Assembly (NCBI RefSeq): GCF_963678635.1
Contig: NC_087067.1
Span: forward strand, 34,138,401-34,202,400
Direction of reading: 5' to 3'
Length of the DNA stretch: 64,000 nucleotides
Source: Symsagittifera roscoffensis
Taxonomy: Eukaryota; Xenacoelomorpha; Acoela; Convolutidae
The notes under the pieces were generated by a model. It did not search any database and had not been told where the DNA came from. It worked only from the letters and a program-made list of their open reading frames with translations. Position numbers and translations under genes: made by a program. This document shows, piece by piece, positions 11,367-24,250 of the stretch. Every line of letters begins with the position of its first letter. The first letter of the stretch is position 1.

Positions 11367-11484
11367 GCCTACAACACCTGGTGTTCCCAGGCGGTCTCCC
11401 ATCCAAGTACTAACCAGGCCCAATGTTGCTTAACTTCGGTGATCGGACGAGAACCGGTGCATTCAACATGGTATGGTCGTAGGC
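11367..11484 (-). rRNA. 5S ribosomal RNA (unit 9)
   Basis: Type-A unit. Its upstream TATA-like element carries a variant and reads TATAAA rather than TATAAG. Confidence 0.97.
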
Positions 11485-11505
11485 ATTTGAGTTACTCCGC
11501 TTTCA

Positions 11506-11511
11506 TTTATA
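11506..11511 (-). promoter_or_regulatory. TATA-like element, TATAAA variant (unit 9 gene)
   Basis: One substitution changes TATAAG to TATAAA, a better match to a consensus TATA box. Seen only here and before the unit 12 gene. Confidence 0.55.
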
Positions 11512-12644
11512 TCCTTACTAGCATATGTCTATGTACATTAGTTTTAAAACACTCGCCCTCGCGCGAGAGTAAAAATATGCTCTTATACCATGTAAAATTT
11601 TGCACGCTCACGTTATAATTTATGCATTTCAAACAAAATTTTGAAAATTGACATTGTTTGGAATTTTTTTGGCCCAATGTGTTAAATGGCCAAATCGGCT
11701 GGTCAAAACCTATGGAGCGTGTACAAGGTGCCTTGAATGACCATTTATGGCATGAAAGCCGCACATTCACTGTAAGTGGCATATGAATGGATACCAGCCA
11801 GGATACTGTCAGTTGCTTTTAGCCTAATTGTTGTGATAAACTTATTAAATAGGTAAGTATTCAAATCTATTTGATAAGTTTTCTTTGAATGCACTCTGCG
11901 ACAGCGGAGGGCAGCCCAATTCTCTTAAAAAATGCAAGAAAAAAAATTGCACTAACTTAAAAGTTAGCTTTTAGGCCAATTTTCGTCCAAAATGGCCGAA
12001 ATTCGGGTCCCCCCAAATTTTCAACTGATGATTACTCCACGTACACTTAAGCTACAAACGTCGTTTTGGGCTCGTTGGAATCGTCCTGAGCTATAATTTA
12101 TGAAACAAGATGAAAAAAATGATGTTTCAACGAAAAAAACCAAAAATTTTGAAAATTTCATTTTTTGCACCACGCTCGATTAGGCTTAACTTTTTGGCAT
12201 CACCGAGATTTCAAAAGCTTATAACTTTGTGTTGGACCGACGAAATTGGTTCATTTTCTCAGTCCCCCAAGATTTGACTATGATCTTATGATCCAAATAA
12301 TAAAATTTGAAAATTTTAAAATTTTTGGGCAAGTTATGGCCGTTCGCGCAATTCACCAGGCTCGATTGGGCTTAACTTTTTGACATCACCGAAATTCAAA
12401 AGGCTATAACTCAAAGACCCCAAAAGTTATCTCCAATATTTTTGGCCTATCAGCAGCTGATTGTACACAAAATTGATACTGCAAAAGAAATTTTTCGGTT
12501 TTCTGTTGTTTTGACCAAAATTTGACCCATTGAAAATTTTTGCACCACGCTCGATTAGGCTTAACTTTTTGACATCACCGAACTTTAAACAGCAATAACT
12601 CTTAGCGTATAAAAGTAAAAGAGATACTTTTGCTTTAAATAAAA

Positions 12645-12762
12645 GCCTACAACACCTGGTGTTCCCAGGCGGTCTCCCATCCAAGTACTAACCAGGCCCA
12701 ATGTTGCTTAACTTCGGTGATCGGACGAGAACCGGTGCATTCAACATGGTATGGTCGTAGGC
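12645..12762 (-). rRNA. 5S ribosomal RNA (unit 10)
   Basis: Type-C unit: A at unit position 254 and T in place of C in the GACCATG motif near unit position 777. Confidence 0.97.
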
Positions 12763-13922
12763 ATTTGAGTTACTCCGCTTTCACTTATATCCTTACTAGC
12801 ATATGTCTATGTACATTAGTTTTAAAACACTCGCCCTCGCGCGAGAGTAAAAATATGCTCTTATACCATGTAAAATTTTGCACGCTCACGTTATAATTTA
12901 TGCATTTCAAACAAAATTTTGAAAATTGACATTGATTGGAATTTTTTTGGCCCAATGTGTTAAATGGCCAAATCGGCTGGTCAAAACCTATGGAGCGTGT
13001 ACAAGGTGCCTTGAATGACCATTTATGGCATGAAAGCCGCACATTCACTGTAAGTGGCATATGAATGGATACCAGCCAGGATACTGTCAGTTGCTTTTAG
13101 CCTAATTGTTGTGATAAACTTATTAAATAGGTAAGTATTCAAATCTATTTGATAAGTTTTCTTTGAATGCACTCTGCGACAGCGGAGGGCAGCCCAATTC
13201 TCTTAAAAAATGCAAGAAAAGAAATTGCACTAACTTAAAAGTTAGCTTTTAGGCCAATTTTCGTCCAAAATGGCCGAAATTCGGGTCCCCCCAAATTTTC
13301 AACTGATGATTACTCCACGTACACTTAAGCTACAAACGTCGTTTTGGGCTCGTTGGAATCGTCCTGAGCTATAATTTATGAAACAAGATGAAAAAAATGA
13401 TGTTTCAACGAAAAAAACCAAAAATTTTGAAAATTTCATTTTTTGCACCACGCTCGATTAGGCTTAACTTTTTGGCATCACCGAGATTTCAAAAGCTTAT
13501 AACTTTGTGTTGGACCGACGAAATTGGTTCATTTTCTCAGTCCCCCAAGATTTGACCATGATCTTATGATCCAAATAATAAAATTTGAAAATTTTAAAAT
13601 TTTTGGGCAAGTTATGGCCGTTCGCGCAATTCACCAGGCTCGATTGGGCTTAACTTTTTGACATCACCGAAATTCAAAAGGCTATAACTCAAAGACCCCA
13701 AAAGTTATCTCCAATATTTTTGGCCTATCAGCAGCTGATTGTACACAAAATTGATACTGCAAAAGAAATTTTTCGGTTTTCTGTTGTTTTGACCAAAATT
13801 TGACCCATTGAAAATTTTTGCACCACGCTCGATTAGGCTTAACTTTTTGACATCACCGAACTTTAAACAGCAATAACTCTTAGCGTATAAAAGTAAAAGA
13901 GATACTTTTGCTTTAAATAAAA

Positions 13923-14040
13923 GCCTACAACACCTGGTGTTCCCAGGCGGTCTCCCATCCAAGTACTAACCAGGCCCAATGTTGCTTAACTTCGGTGATC
14001 GGACGAGAACCGGTGCATTCAACATGGTATGGTCGTAGGC
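13923..14040 (-). rRNA. 5S ribosomal RNA (unit 11)
   Basis: Unit with A254 and two private changes: T to A near 12935, and A to G in the A-run near 13221. Confidence 0.97.
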
Positions 14041-15200
14041 ATTTGAGTTACTCCGCTTTCACTTATATCCTTACTAGCATATGTCTATGTACATTAGTTT
14101 TAAAACACTCGCCCTCGCGCGAGAGTAAAAATATGCTCTTATACCATGTAAAATTTTGCACGCTCACGTTATAATTTATGCATTTCAAACAAAATTTTGA
14201 AAATTGACATTGTTTGGAATTTTTTTGGCCCAATGTGTTAAATGGCCAAATCGGCTGGTCAAAACCTATGGAGCGTGTACAAGGTGCCTTGAATGACCAT
14301 TTATGGCATGATAGCCGCACATTCACTGTAAGTGGCATATGAATGGATACCAGCCAGGATACTGTCAGTTGCTTTTAGCCTAATTGTTGTGATAAACTTA
14401 TTAAATAGGTAAGTATTCAAATCTATTTGATAAGTTTTCTTTGAATGCACTCTGCGACAGCGGAGGGCAGCCCAATTCTCTTAAAAAATGCAAGAAAAAA
14501 AATTGCACTAACTTAAAAGTTAGCTTTTAGGCCAATTTTCGTCCAAAATGGCCGAAATTCGGGTCCCCCCAAATTTTCAACTGATGATTACTCCACGTAC
14601 ACTTAAGCTACAAACGTCGTTTTGGGCTCGTTGGAATCGTCCTGAGCTATAATTTATGAAACAAGATGAAAAAAATGATGTTTCAACGAAAAAAACCAAA
14701 AATTTTGAAAATTTCATTTTTTGCACCACGCTCGATTAGGCTTAACTTTTTGGCATCACCGAGATTTCAAAAGCTTATAACTTTGTGTTGGACCGACGAA
14801 ATTGGTTCATTTTCTCAGTCCCCCAAGATTTGACCATGATCTTATGATCCAAATAATAAAATTTGAAAATTTTAAAATTTTTGGGCAAGTTATGGCCGTT
14901 CGCGCAATTCACCAGGCTCGATTGGGCTTAACTTTTTGACATCACCGAAATTCAAAAGGCTATAACTCAAAGACCCCAAAAGTTATCTCCAATATTTTTG
15001 GCCTATCAGCAGCTGATTGTACACAAAATTGATACTGCAAAAGAAATTTTTCGGTTTTCTGTTGTTTTGACCAAAATTTGACCCATTGAAAATTTTTGCA
15101 CCACGCTCGATTAGGCTTAACTTTTTGACATCACCGAACTTTAAACAGCAATAACTCTTAGCGTATAAAAGTAAAAGAGATACTTTTGCTTTAAATAAAA

Positions 15201-15318
15201 GCCTACAACACCTGGTGTTCCCAGGCGGTCTCCCATCCAAGTACTAACCAGGCCCAATGTTGCTTAACTTCGGTGATCGGACGAGAACCGGTGCATTCAA
15301 CATGGTATGGTCGTAGGC
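15201..15318 (-). rRNA. 5S ribosomal RNA (unit 12)
   Basis: Unit with T254; its upstream TATA-like element has the TATAAA variant, as for unit 9. Confidence 0.97.
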
Positions 15319-15339
15319 ATTTGAGTTACTCCGCTTTCA

Positions 15340-15345
15340 TTTATA
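15340..15345 (-). promoter_or_regulatory. TATA-like element, TATAAA variant (unit 12 gene)
   Basis: Same substitution as at 11506, three units later, which supports trimer duplication. Confidence 0.55.
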
Positions 15346-16478
15346 TCCTTACTAGCATATGTCTATGTACATTAGTTTTAAAACACTCGCCCTCGCGCGA
15401 GAGTAAAAATATGCTCTTATACCATGTAAAATTTTGCACGCTCACGTTATAATTTATGCATTTCAAACAAAATTTTGAAAATTGACATTGTTTGGAATTT
15501 TTTTGGCCCAATGTGTTAAATGGCCAAATCGGCTGGTCAAAACCTATGGAGCGTGTACAAGGTGCCTTGAATGACCATTTATGGCATGAAAGCCGCACAT
15601 TCACTGTAAGTGGCATATGAATGGATACCAGCCAGGATACTGTCAGTTGCTTTTAGCCTAATTGTTGTGATAAACTTATTAAATAGGTAAGTATTCAAAT
15701 CTATTTGATAAGTTTTCTTTGAATGCACTCTGCGACAGCGGAGGGCAGCCCAATTCTCTTAAAAAATGCAAGAAAAAAAATTGCACTAACTTAAAAGTTA
15801 GCTTTTAGGCCAATTTTCGTCCAAAATGGCCGAAATTCGGGTCCCCCCAAATTTTCAACTGATGATTACTCCACGTACACTTAAGCTACAAACGTCGTTT
15901 TGGGCTCGTTGGAATCGTCCTGAGCTATAATTTATGAAACAAGATGAAAAAAATGATGTTTCAACGAAAAAAACCAAAAATTTTGAAAATTTCATTTTTT
16001 GCACCACGCTCGATTAGGCTTAACTTTTTGGCATCACCGAGATTTCAAAAGCTTATAACTTTGTGTTGGACCGACGAAATTGGTTCATTTTCTCAGTCCC
16101 CCAAGATTTGACTATGATCTTATGATCCAAATAATAAAATTTGAAAATTTTAAAATTTTTGGGCAAGTTATGGCCGTTCGCGCAATTCACCAGGCTCGAT
16201 TGGGCTTAACTTTTTGACATCACCGAAATTCAAAAGGCTATAACTCAAAGACCCCAAAAGTTATCTCCAATATTTTTGGCCTATCAGCAGCTGATTGTAC
16301 ACAAAATTGATACTGCAAAAGAAATTTTTCGGTTTTCTGTTGTTTTGACCAAAATTTGACCCATTGAAAATTTTTGCACCACGCTCGATTAGGCTTAACT
16401 TTTTGACATCACCGAACTTTAAACAGCAATAACTCTTAGCGTATAAAAGTAAAAGAGATACTTTTGCTTTAAATAAAA

Positions 16479-16596
16479 GCCTACAACACCTGGTGTTCCC
16501 AGGCGGTCTCCCATCCAAGTACTAACCAGGCCCAATGTTGCTTAACTTCGGTGATCGGACGAGAACCGGTGCATTCAACATGGTATGGTCGTAGGC
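16479..16596 (-). rRNA. 5S ribosomal RNA (unit 13)
   Basis: Same spacer variants as unit 10, three units earlier. Confidence 0.97.
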
Positions 16597-17756
16597 ATTT
16601 GAGTTACTCCGCTTTCACTTATATCCTTACTAGCATATGTCTATGTACATTAGTTTTAAAACACTCGCCCTCGCGCGAGAGTAAAAATATGCTCTTATAC
16701 CATGTAAAATTTTGCACGCTCACGTTATAATTTATGCATTTCAAACAAAATTTTGAAAATTGACATTGTTTGGAATTTTTTTGGCCCAATGTGTTAAATG
16801 GCCAAATCGGCTGGTCAAAACCTATGGAGCGTGTACAAGGTGCCTTGAATGACCATTTATGGCATGAAAGCCGCACATTCACTGTAAGTGGCATATGAAT
16901 GGATACCAGCCAGGATACTGTCAGTTGCTTTTAGCCTAATTGTTGTGATAAACTTATTAAATAGGTAAGTATTCAAATCTATTTGATAAGTTTTCTTTGA
17001 ATGCACTCTGCGACAGCGGAGGGCAGCCCAATTCTCTTAAAAAATGCAAGAAAAAAAATTGCACTAACTTAAAAGTTAGCTTTTAGGCCAATTTTCGTCC
17101 AAAATGGCCGAAATTCGGGTCCCCCCAAATTTTCAACTGATGATTACTCCACGTACACTTAAGCTACAAACGTCGTTTTGGGCTCGTTGGAATCGTCCTG
17201 AGCTATAATTTATGAAACAAGATGAAAAAAATGATGTTTCAACGAAAAAAACCAAAAATTTTGAAAATTTCATTTTTTGCACCACGCTCGATTAGGCTTA
17301 ACTTTTTGGCATCACCGAGATTTCAAAAGCTTATAACTTTGTGTTGGACCGACGAAATTGGTTCATTTTCTCAGTCCCCCAAGATTTGACCATGATCTTA
17401 TGATCCAAATAATAAAATTTGAAAATTTTAAAATTTTTGGGCAAGTTATGGCCGTTCGCGCAATTCACCAGGCTCGATTGGGCTTAACTTTTTGACATCA
17501 CCGAAATTCAAAAGGCTATAACTCAAAGACCCCAAAAGTTATCTCCAATATTTTTGGCCTATCAGCAGCTGATTGTACACAAAATTGATACTGCAAAAGA
17601 AATTTTTCGGTTTTCTGTTGTTTTGACCAAAATTTGACCCATTGAAAATTTTTGCACCACGCTCGATTAGGCTTAACTTTTTGACATCACCGAACTTTAA
17701 ACAGCAATAACTCTTAGCGTATAAAAGTAAAAGAGATACTTTTGCTTTAAATAAAA

Positions 17757-17874
17757 GCCTACAACACCTGGTGTTCCCAGGCGGTCTCCCATCCAAGTAC
17801 TAACCAGGCCCAATGTTGCTTAACTTCGGTGATCGGACGAGAACCGGTGCATTCAACATGGTATGGTCGTAGGC
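17757..17874 (-). rRNA. 5S ribosomal RNA (unit 14)
   Basis: Unit with A254, matching unit 11 in the trimer pattern. Confidence 0.97.
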
Positions 17875-19034
17875 ATTTGAGTTACTCCGCTTTCACTTAT
17901 ATCCTTACTAGCATATGTCTATGTACATTAGTTTTAAAACACTCGCCCTCGCGCGAGAGTAAAAATATGCTCTTATACCATGTAAAATTTTGCACGCTCA
18001 CGTTATAATTTATGCATTTCAAACAAAATTTTGAAAATTGACATTGTTTGGAATTTTTTTGGCCCAATGTGTTAAATGGCCAAATCGGCTGGTCAAAACC
18101 TATGGAGCGTGTACAAGGTGCCTTGAATGACCATTTATGGCATGATAGCCGCACATTCACTGTAAGTGGCATATGAATGGATACCAGCCAGGATACTGTC
18201 AGTTGCTTTTAGCCTAATTGTTGTGATAAACTTATTAAATAGGTAAGTATTCAAATCTATTTGATAAGTTTTCTTTGAATGCACTCTGCGACAGCGGAGG
18301 GCAGCCCAATTCTCTTAAAAAATGCAAGAAAAAAAATTGCACTAACTTAAAAGTTAGCTTTTAGGCCAATTTTCGTCCAAAATGGCCGAAATTCGGGTCC
18401 CCCCAAATTTTCAACTGATGATTACTCCACGTACACTTAAGCTACAAACGTCGTTTTGGGCTCGTTGGAATCGTCCTGAGCTATAATTTATGAAACAAGA
18501 TGAAAAAAATGATGTTTCAACGAAAAAAACCAAAAATTTTGAAAATTTCATTTTTTGCACCACGCTCGATTAGGCTTAACTTTTTGGCATCACCGAGATT
18601 TCAAAAGCTTATAACTTTGTGTTGGACCGACGAAATTGGTTCATTTTCTCAGTCCCCCAAGATTTGACCATGATCTTATGATCCAAATAATAAAATTTGA
18701 AAATTTTAAAATTTTTGGGCAAGTTATGGCCGTTCGCGCAATTCACCAGGCTCGATTGGGCTTAACTTTTTGACATCACCGAAATTCAAAAGGCTATAAC
18801 TCAAAGACCCCAAAAGTTATCTCCAATATTTTTGGCCTATCAGCAGCTGATTGTACACAAAATTGATACTGCAAAAGAAATTTTTCGGTTTTCTGTTGTT
18901 TTGACCAAAATTTGACCCATTGAAAATTTTTGCACCACGCTCGATTAGGCTTAACTTTTTGACATCACCGAACTTTAAACAGCAATAACTCTTAGCGTAT
19001 AAAAGTAAAAGAGATACTTTTGCTTTAAATAAAA

Positions 19035-19152
19035 GCCTACAACACCTGGTGTTCCCAGGCGGTCTCCCATCCAAGTACTAACCAGGCCCAATGTTGCTTA
19101 ACTTCGGTGATCGGACGAGAACCGGTGCATTCAACATGGTATGGTCGTAGGC
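19035..19152 (-). rRNA. 5S ribosomal RNA (unit 15)
   Basis: Unit with T254, matching unit 12 in the trimer pattern. Confidence 0.97.
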
Positions 19153-20312
19153 ATTTGAGTTACTCCGCTTTCACTTATATCCTTACTAGCATATGTCTAT
19201 GTACATTAGTTTTAAAACACTCGCCCTCGCGCGAGAGTAAAAATATGCTCTTATACCATGTAAAATTTTGCACGCTCACGTTATAATTTATGCATTTCAA
19301 ACAAAATTTTGAAAATTGACATTGTTTGGAATTTTTTTGGCCCAATGTGTTAAATGGCCAAATCGGCTGGTCAAAACCTATGGAGCGTGTACAAGGTGCC
19401 TTGAATGACCATTTATGGCATGATAGCCGCACATTCACTGTAAGTGGCATATGAATGGATACCAGCCAGGATACTGTCAGTTGCTTTTAGCCTAATTGTT
19501 GTGATAAACTTATTAAATAGGTAAGTATTCAAATCTATTTGATAAGTTTTCTTTGAATGCACTCTGCGACAGCGGAGGGCAGCCCAATTCTCTTAAAAAA
19601 TGCAAGAAAAAAAATTGCACTAACTTAAAAGTTAGCTTTTAGGCCAATTTTCGTCCAAAATGGCCGAAATTCGGGTCCCCCCAAATTTTCAACTGATGAT
19701 TACTCCACGTACACTTAAGCTACAAACGTCGTTTTGGGCTCGTTGGAATCGTCCTGAGCTATAATTTATGAAACAAGATGAAAAAAATGATGTTTCAACG
19801 AAAAAAACCAAAAATTTTGAAAATTTCATTTTTTGCACCACGCTCGATTAGGCTTAACTTTTTGGCATCACCGAGATTTCAAAAGCTTATAACTTTGTGT
19901 TGGACCGACGAAATTGGTTCATTTTCTCAGTCCCCCAAGATTTGACCATGATCTTATGATCCAAATAATAAAATTTGAAAATTTTAAAATTTTTGGGCAA
20001 GTTATGGCCGTTCGCGCAATTCACCAGGCTCGATTGGGCTTAACTTTTTGACATCACCGAAATTCAAAAGGCTATAACTCAAAGACCCCAAAAGTTATCT
20101 CCAATATTTTTGGCCTATCAGCAGCTGATTGTACACAAAATTGATACTGCAAAAGAAATTTTTCGGTTTTCTGTTGTTTTGACCAAAATTTGACCCATTG
20201 AAAATTTTTGCACCACGCTCGATTAGGCTTAACTTTTTGACATCACCGAACTTTAAACAGCAATAACTCTTAGCGTATAAAAGTAAAAGAGATACTTTTG
20301 CTTTAAATAAAA

Positions 20313-20430
20313 GCCTACAACACCTGGTGTTCCCAGGCGGTCTCCCATCCAAGTACTAACCAGGCCCAATGTTGCTTAACTTCGGTGATCGGACGAGAAC
20401 CGGTGCATTCAACATGGTATGGTCGTAGGC
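20313..20430 (-). rRNA. 5S ribosomal RNA (unit 16)
   Basis: Type-A unit. Confidence 0.97.
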
Positions 20431-21590
20431 ATTTGAGTTACTCCGCTTTCACTTATATCCTTACTAGCATATGTCTATGTACATTAGTTTTAAAACACTC
20501 GCCCTCGCGCGAGAGTAAAAATATGCTCTTATACCATGTAAAATTTTGCACGCTCACGTTATAATTTATGCATTTCAAACAAAATTTTGAAAATTGACAT
20601 TGTTTGGAATTTTTTTGGCCCAATGTGTTAAATGGCCAAATCGGCTGGTCAAAACCTATGGAGCGTGTACAAGGTGCCTTGAATGACCATTTATGGCATG
20701 AAAGCCGCACATTCACTGTAAGTGGCATATGAATGGATACCAGCCAGGATACTGTCAGTTGCTTTTAGCCTAATTGTTGTGATAAACTTATTAAATAGGT
20801 AAGTATTCAAATCTATTTGATAAGTTTTCTTTGAATGCACTCTGCGACAGCGGAGGGCAGCCCAATTCTCTTAAAAAATGCAAGAAAAAAAATTGCACTA
20901 ACTTAAAAGTTAGCTTTTAGGCCAATTTTCGTCCAAAATGGCCGAAATTCGGGTCCCCCCAAATTTTCAACTGATGATTACTCCACGTACACTTAAGCTA
21001 CAAACGTCGTTTTGGGCTCGTTGGAATCGTCCTGAGCTATAATTTATGAAACAAGATGAAAAAAATGATGTTTCAACGAAAAAAACCAAAAATTTTGAAA
21101 ATTTCATTTTTTGCACCACGCTCGATTAGGCTTAACTTTTTGGCATCACCGAGATTTCAAAAGCTTATAACTTTGTGTTGGACCGACGAAATTGGTTCAT
21201 TTTCTCAGTCCCCCAAGATTTGACCATGATCTTATGATCCAAATAATAAAATTTGAAAATTTTAAAATTTTTGGGCAAGTTATGGCCGTTCGCGCAATTC
21301 ACCAGGCTCGATTGGGCTTAACTTTTTGACATCACCGAAATTCAAAAGGCTATAACTCAAAGACCCCAAAAGTTATCTCCAATATTTTTGGCCTATCAGC
21401 AGCTGATTGTACACAAAATTGATACTGCAAAAGAAATTTTTCGGTTTTCTGTTGTTTTGACCAAAATTTGACCCATTGAAAATTTTTGCACCACGCTCGA
21501 TTAGGCTTAACTTTTTGACATCACCGAACTTTAAACAGCAATAACTCTTAGCGTATAAAAGTAAAAGAGATACTTTTGCTTTAAATAAAA

Positions 21591-21708
21591 GCCTACAACA
21601 CCTGGTGTTCCCAGGCGGTCTCCCATCCAAGTACTAACCAGGCCCAATGTTGCTTAACTTCGGTGATCGGACGAGAACCGGTGCATTCAACATGGTATGG
21701 TCGTAGGC
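21591..21708 (-). rRNA. 5S ribosomal RNA (unit 17)
   Basis: Unit with A254, without the GACTATG change. Confidence 0.97.
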
Positions 21709-22868
21709 ATTTGAGTTACTCCGCTTTCACTTATATCCTTACTAGCATATGTCTATGTACATTAGTTTTAAAACACTCGCCCTCGCGCGAGAGTAAAAAT
21801 ATGCTCTTATACCATGTAAAATTTTGCACGCTCACGTTATAATTTATGCATTTCAAACAAAATTTTGAAAATTGACATTGTTTGGAATTTTTTTGGCCCA
21901 ATGTGTTAAATGGCCAAATCGGCTGGTCAAAACCTATGGAGCGTGTACAAGGTGCCTTGAATGACCATTTATGGCATGATAGCCGCACATTCACTGTAAG
22001 TGGCATATGAATGGATACCAGCCAGGATACTGTCAGTTGCTTTTAGCCTAATTGTTGTGATAAACTTATTAAATAGGTAAGTATTCAAATCTATTTGATA
22101 AGTTTTCTTTGAATGCACTCTGCGACAGCGGAGGGCAGCCCAATTCTCTTAAAAAATGCAAGAAAAAAAATTGCACTAACTTAAAAGTTAGCTTTTAGGC
22201 CAATTTTCGTCCAAAATGGCCGAAATTCGGGTCCCCCCAAATTTTCAACTGATGATTACTCCACGTACACTTAAGCTACAAACGTCGTTTTGGGCTCGTT
22301 GGAATCGTCCTGAGCTATAATTTATGAAACAAGATGAAAAAAATGATGTTTCAACGAAAAAAACCAAAAATTTTGAAAATTTCATTTTTTGCACCACGCT
22401 CGATTAGGCTTAACTTTTTGGCATCACCGAGATTTCAAAAGCTTATAACTTTGTGTTGGACCGACGAAATTGGTTCATTTTCTCAGTCCCCCAAGATTTG
22501 ACCATGATCTTATGATCCAAATAATAAAATTTGAAAATTTTAAAATTTTTGGGCAAGTTATGGCCGTTCGCGCAATTCACCAGGCTCGATTGGGCTTAAC
22601 TTTTTGACATCACCGAAATTCAAAAGGCTATAACTCAAAGACCCCAAAAGTTATCTCCAATATTTTTGGCCTATCAGCAGCTGATTGTACACAAAATTGA
22701 TACTGCAAAAGAAATTTTTCGGTTTTCTGTTGTTTTGACCAAAATTTGACCCATTGAAAATTTTTGCACCACGCTCGATTAGGCTTAACTTTTTGACATC
22801 ACCGAACTTTAAACAGCAATAACTCTTAGCGTATAAAAGTAAAAGAGATACTTTTGCTTTAAATAAAA

Positions 22869-22986
22869 GCCTACAACACCTGGTGTTCCCAGGCGGTCTC
22901 CCATCCAAGTACTAACCAGGCCCAATGTTGCTTAACTTCGGTGATCGGACGAGAACCGGTGCATTCAACATGGTATGGTCGTAGGC
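22869..22986 (-). rRNA. 5S ribosomal RNA (unit 18)
   Basis: Type-A unit. Confidence 0.97.
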
Positions 22987-23314
22987 ATTTGAGTTACTCC
23001 GCTTTCACTTATATCCTTACTAGCATATGTCTATGTACATTAGTTTTAAAACACTCGCCCTCGCGCGAGAGTAAAAATATGCTCTTATACCATGTAAAAT
23101 TTTGCACGCTCACGTTATAATTTATGCATTTCAAACAAAATTTTGAAAATTGACATTGTTTGGAATTTTTTTGGCCCAATGTGTTAAATGGCCAAATCGG
23201 CTGGTCAAAACCTATGGAGCGTGTACAAGGTGCCTTGAATGACCATTTATGGCATGATAGCCGCACATTCACTGTAAGTGGCATATGAATGGATACCAGC
23301 CAGGATACTGTCAG

Positions 23315-23434
23315 TTGCTTTTAGCCTAATTGTTGTGATAAACTTATTAAATAGGTAAGTATTCAAATCTATTTGATAAGTTTTCTTTGAATGCACTCTG
23401 CGACAGCGGAGGGCAGCCCAATTCTCTTAAAAAA
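23315..23434 (+). ncRNA. Candidate spliced-leader-like small RNA (unit 19, deleted 3' flank)
   Basis: Both hairpins and the donor are intact, but the palindrome that normally follows 20 bases after the candidate is removed by the 14-base deletion. Confidence 0.32.
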
Positions 23435-24132
23435 TGCAAGAAAAAAAATTGCTAGCTTTTAGGCCAATTTTCGTCCAAAATGGCCGAAATTCGGGTCCCC
23501 CCAAATTTTCAACTGATGATTACTCCACGTACACTTAAGCTACAAACGTCGTTTTGGGCTCGTTGGAATCGTCCTGAGCTGTAATTTATGAAACAAGATG
23601 AAAAAAATGATGTTTCAACGAAAAAAACCAAAAATTTTGAAAATTTCATTTTTTGCACCACGCTCGATTAGGCTTAACTTTTTGGCATCACCGAGATTTC
23701 AAAAGCTTATAACTTTGTGTTGGACCGACGAAATTGGTTCATTTTCTCAGTCCCCCAAGATTTGACCATGATCTTATGATCCAAATAATAAAATTTGAAA
23801 ATTTTAAAATTTTTGGGCAAGTTATGGCCGTTCGCGCAATTCACCAGGCTCGATTGGGCTTAACTTTTTGACATCACCGAAATTCAAAAGGCTATAACTC
23901 AAAGACCCCAAAAGTTATCTCCAATATTTTTGGCCTATCAGCAGCTGATTGTACACAAAATTGATACTGCAAAAGAAATTTTTCGGTTTTCTGTTGTTTT
24001 GACCAAAATTTGACCCATTGAAAATTTTTGCACCACGCTCGATTAGGCTTAACTTTTTGACATCACCGAACTTTAAACAGCAATAACTCTTAGCGTATAA
24101 AAGTAAAAGAGATACTTTTGCTTTAAATAAAA

Positions 24133-24250
24133 GCCTACAACACCTGGTGTTCCCAGGCGGTCTCCCATCCAAGTACTAACCAGGCCCAATGTTGCTTAAC
24201 TTCGGTGATCGGACGAGAACCGGTGCATTCAACATGGTATGGTCGTAGGC
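24133..24250 (-). rRNA. 5S ribosomal RNA (unit 19, short unit)
   Basis: The gene is intact although the unit is 1264 bp long: 14 bases of spacer are missing near 23452. The unit also has G591 without the other type-B variants. Confidence 0.97.
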
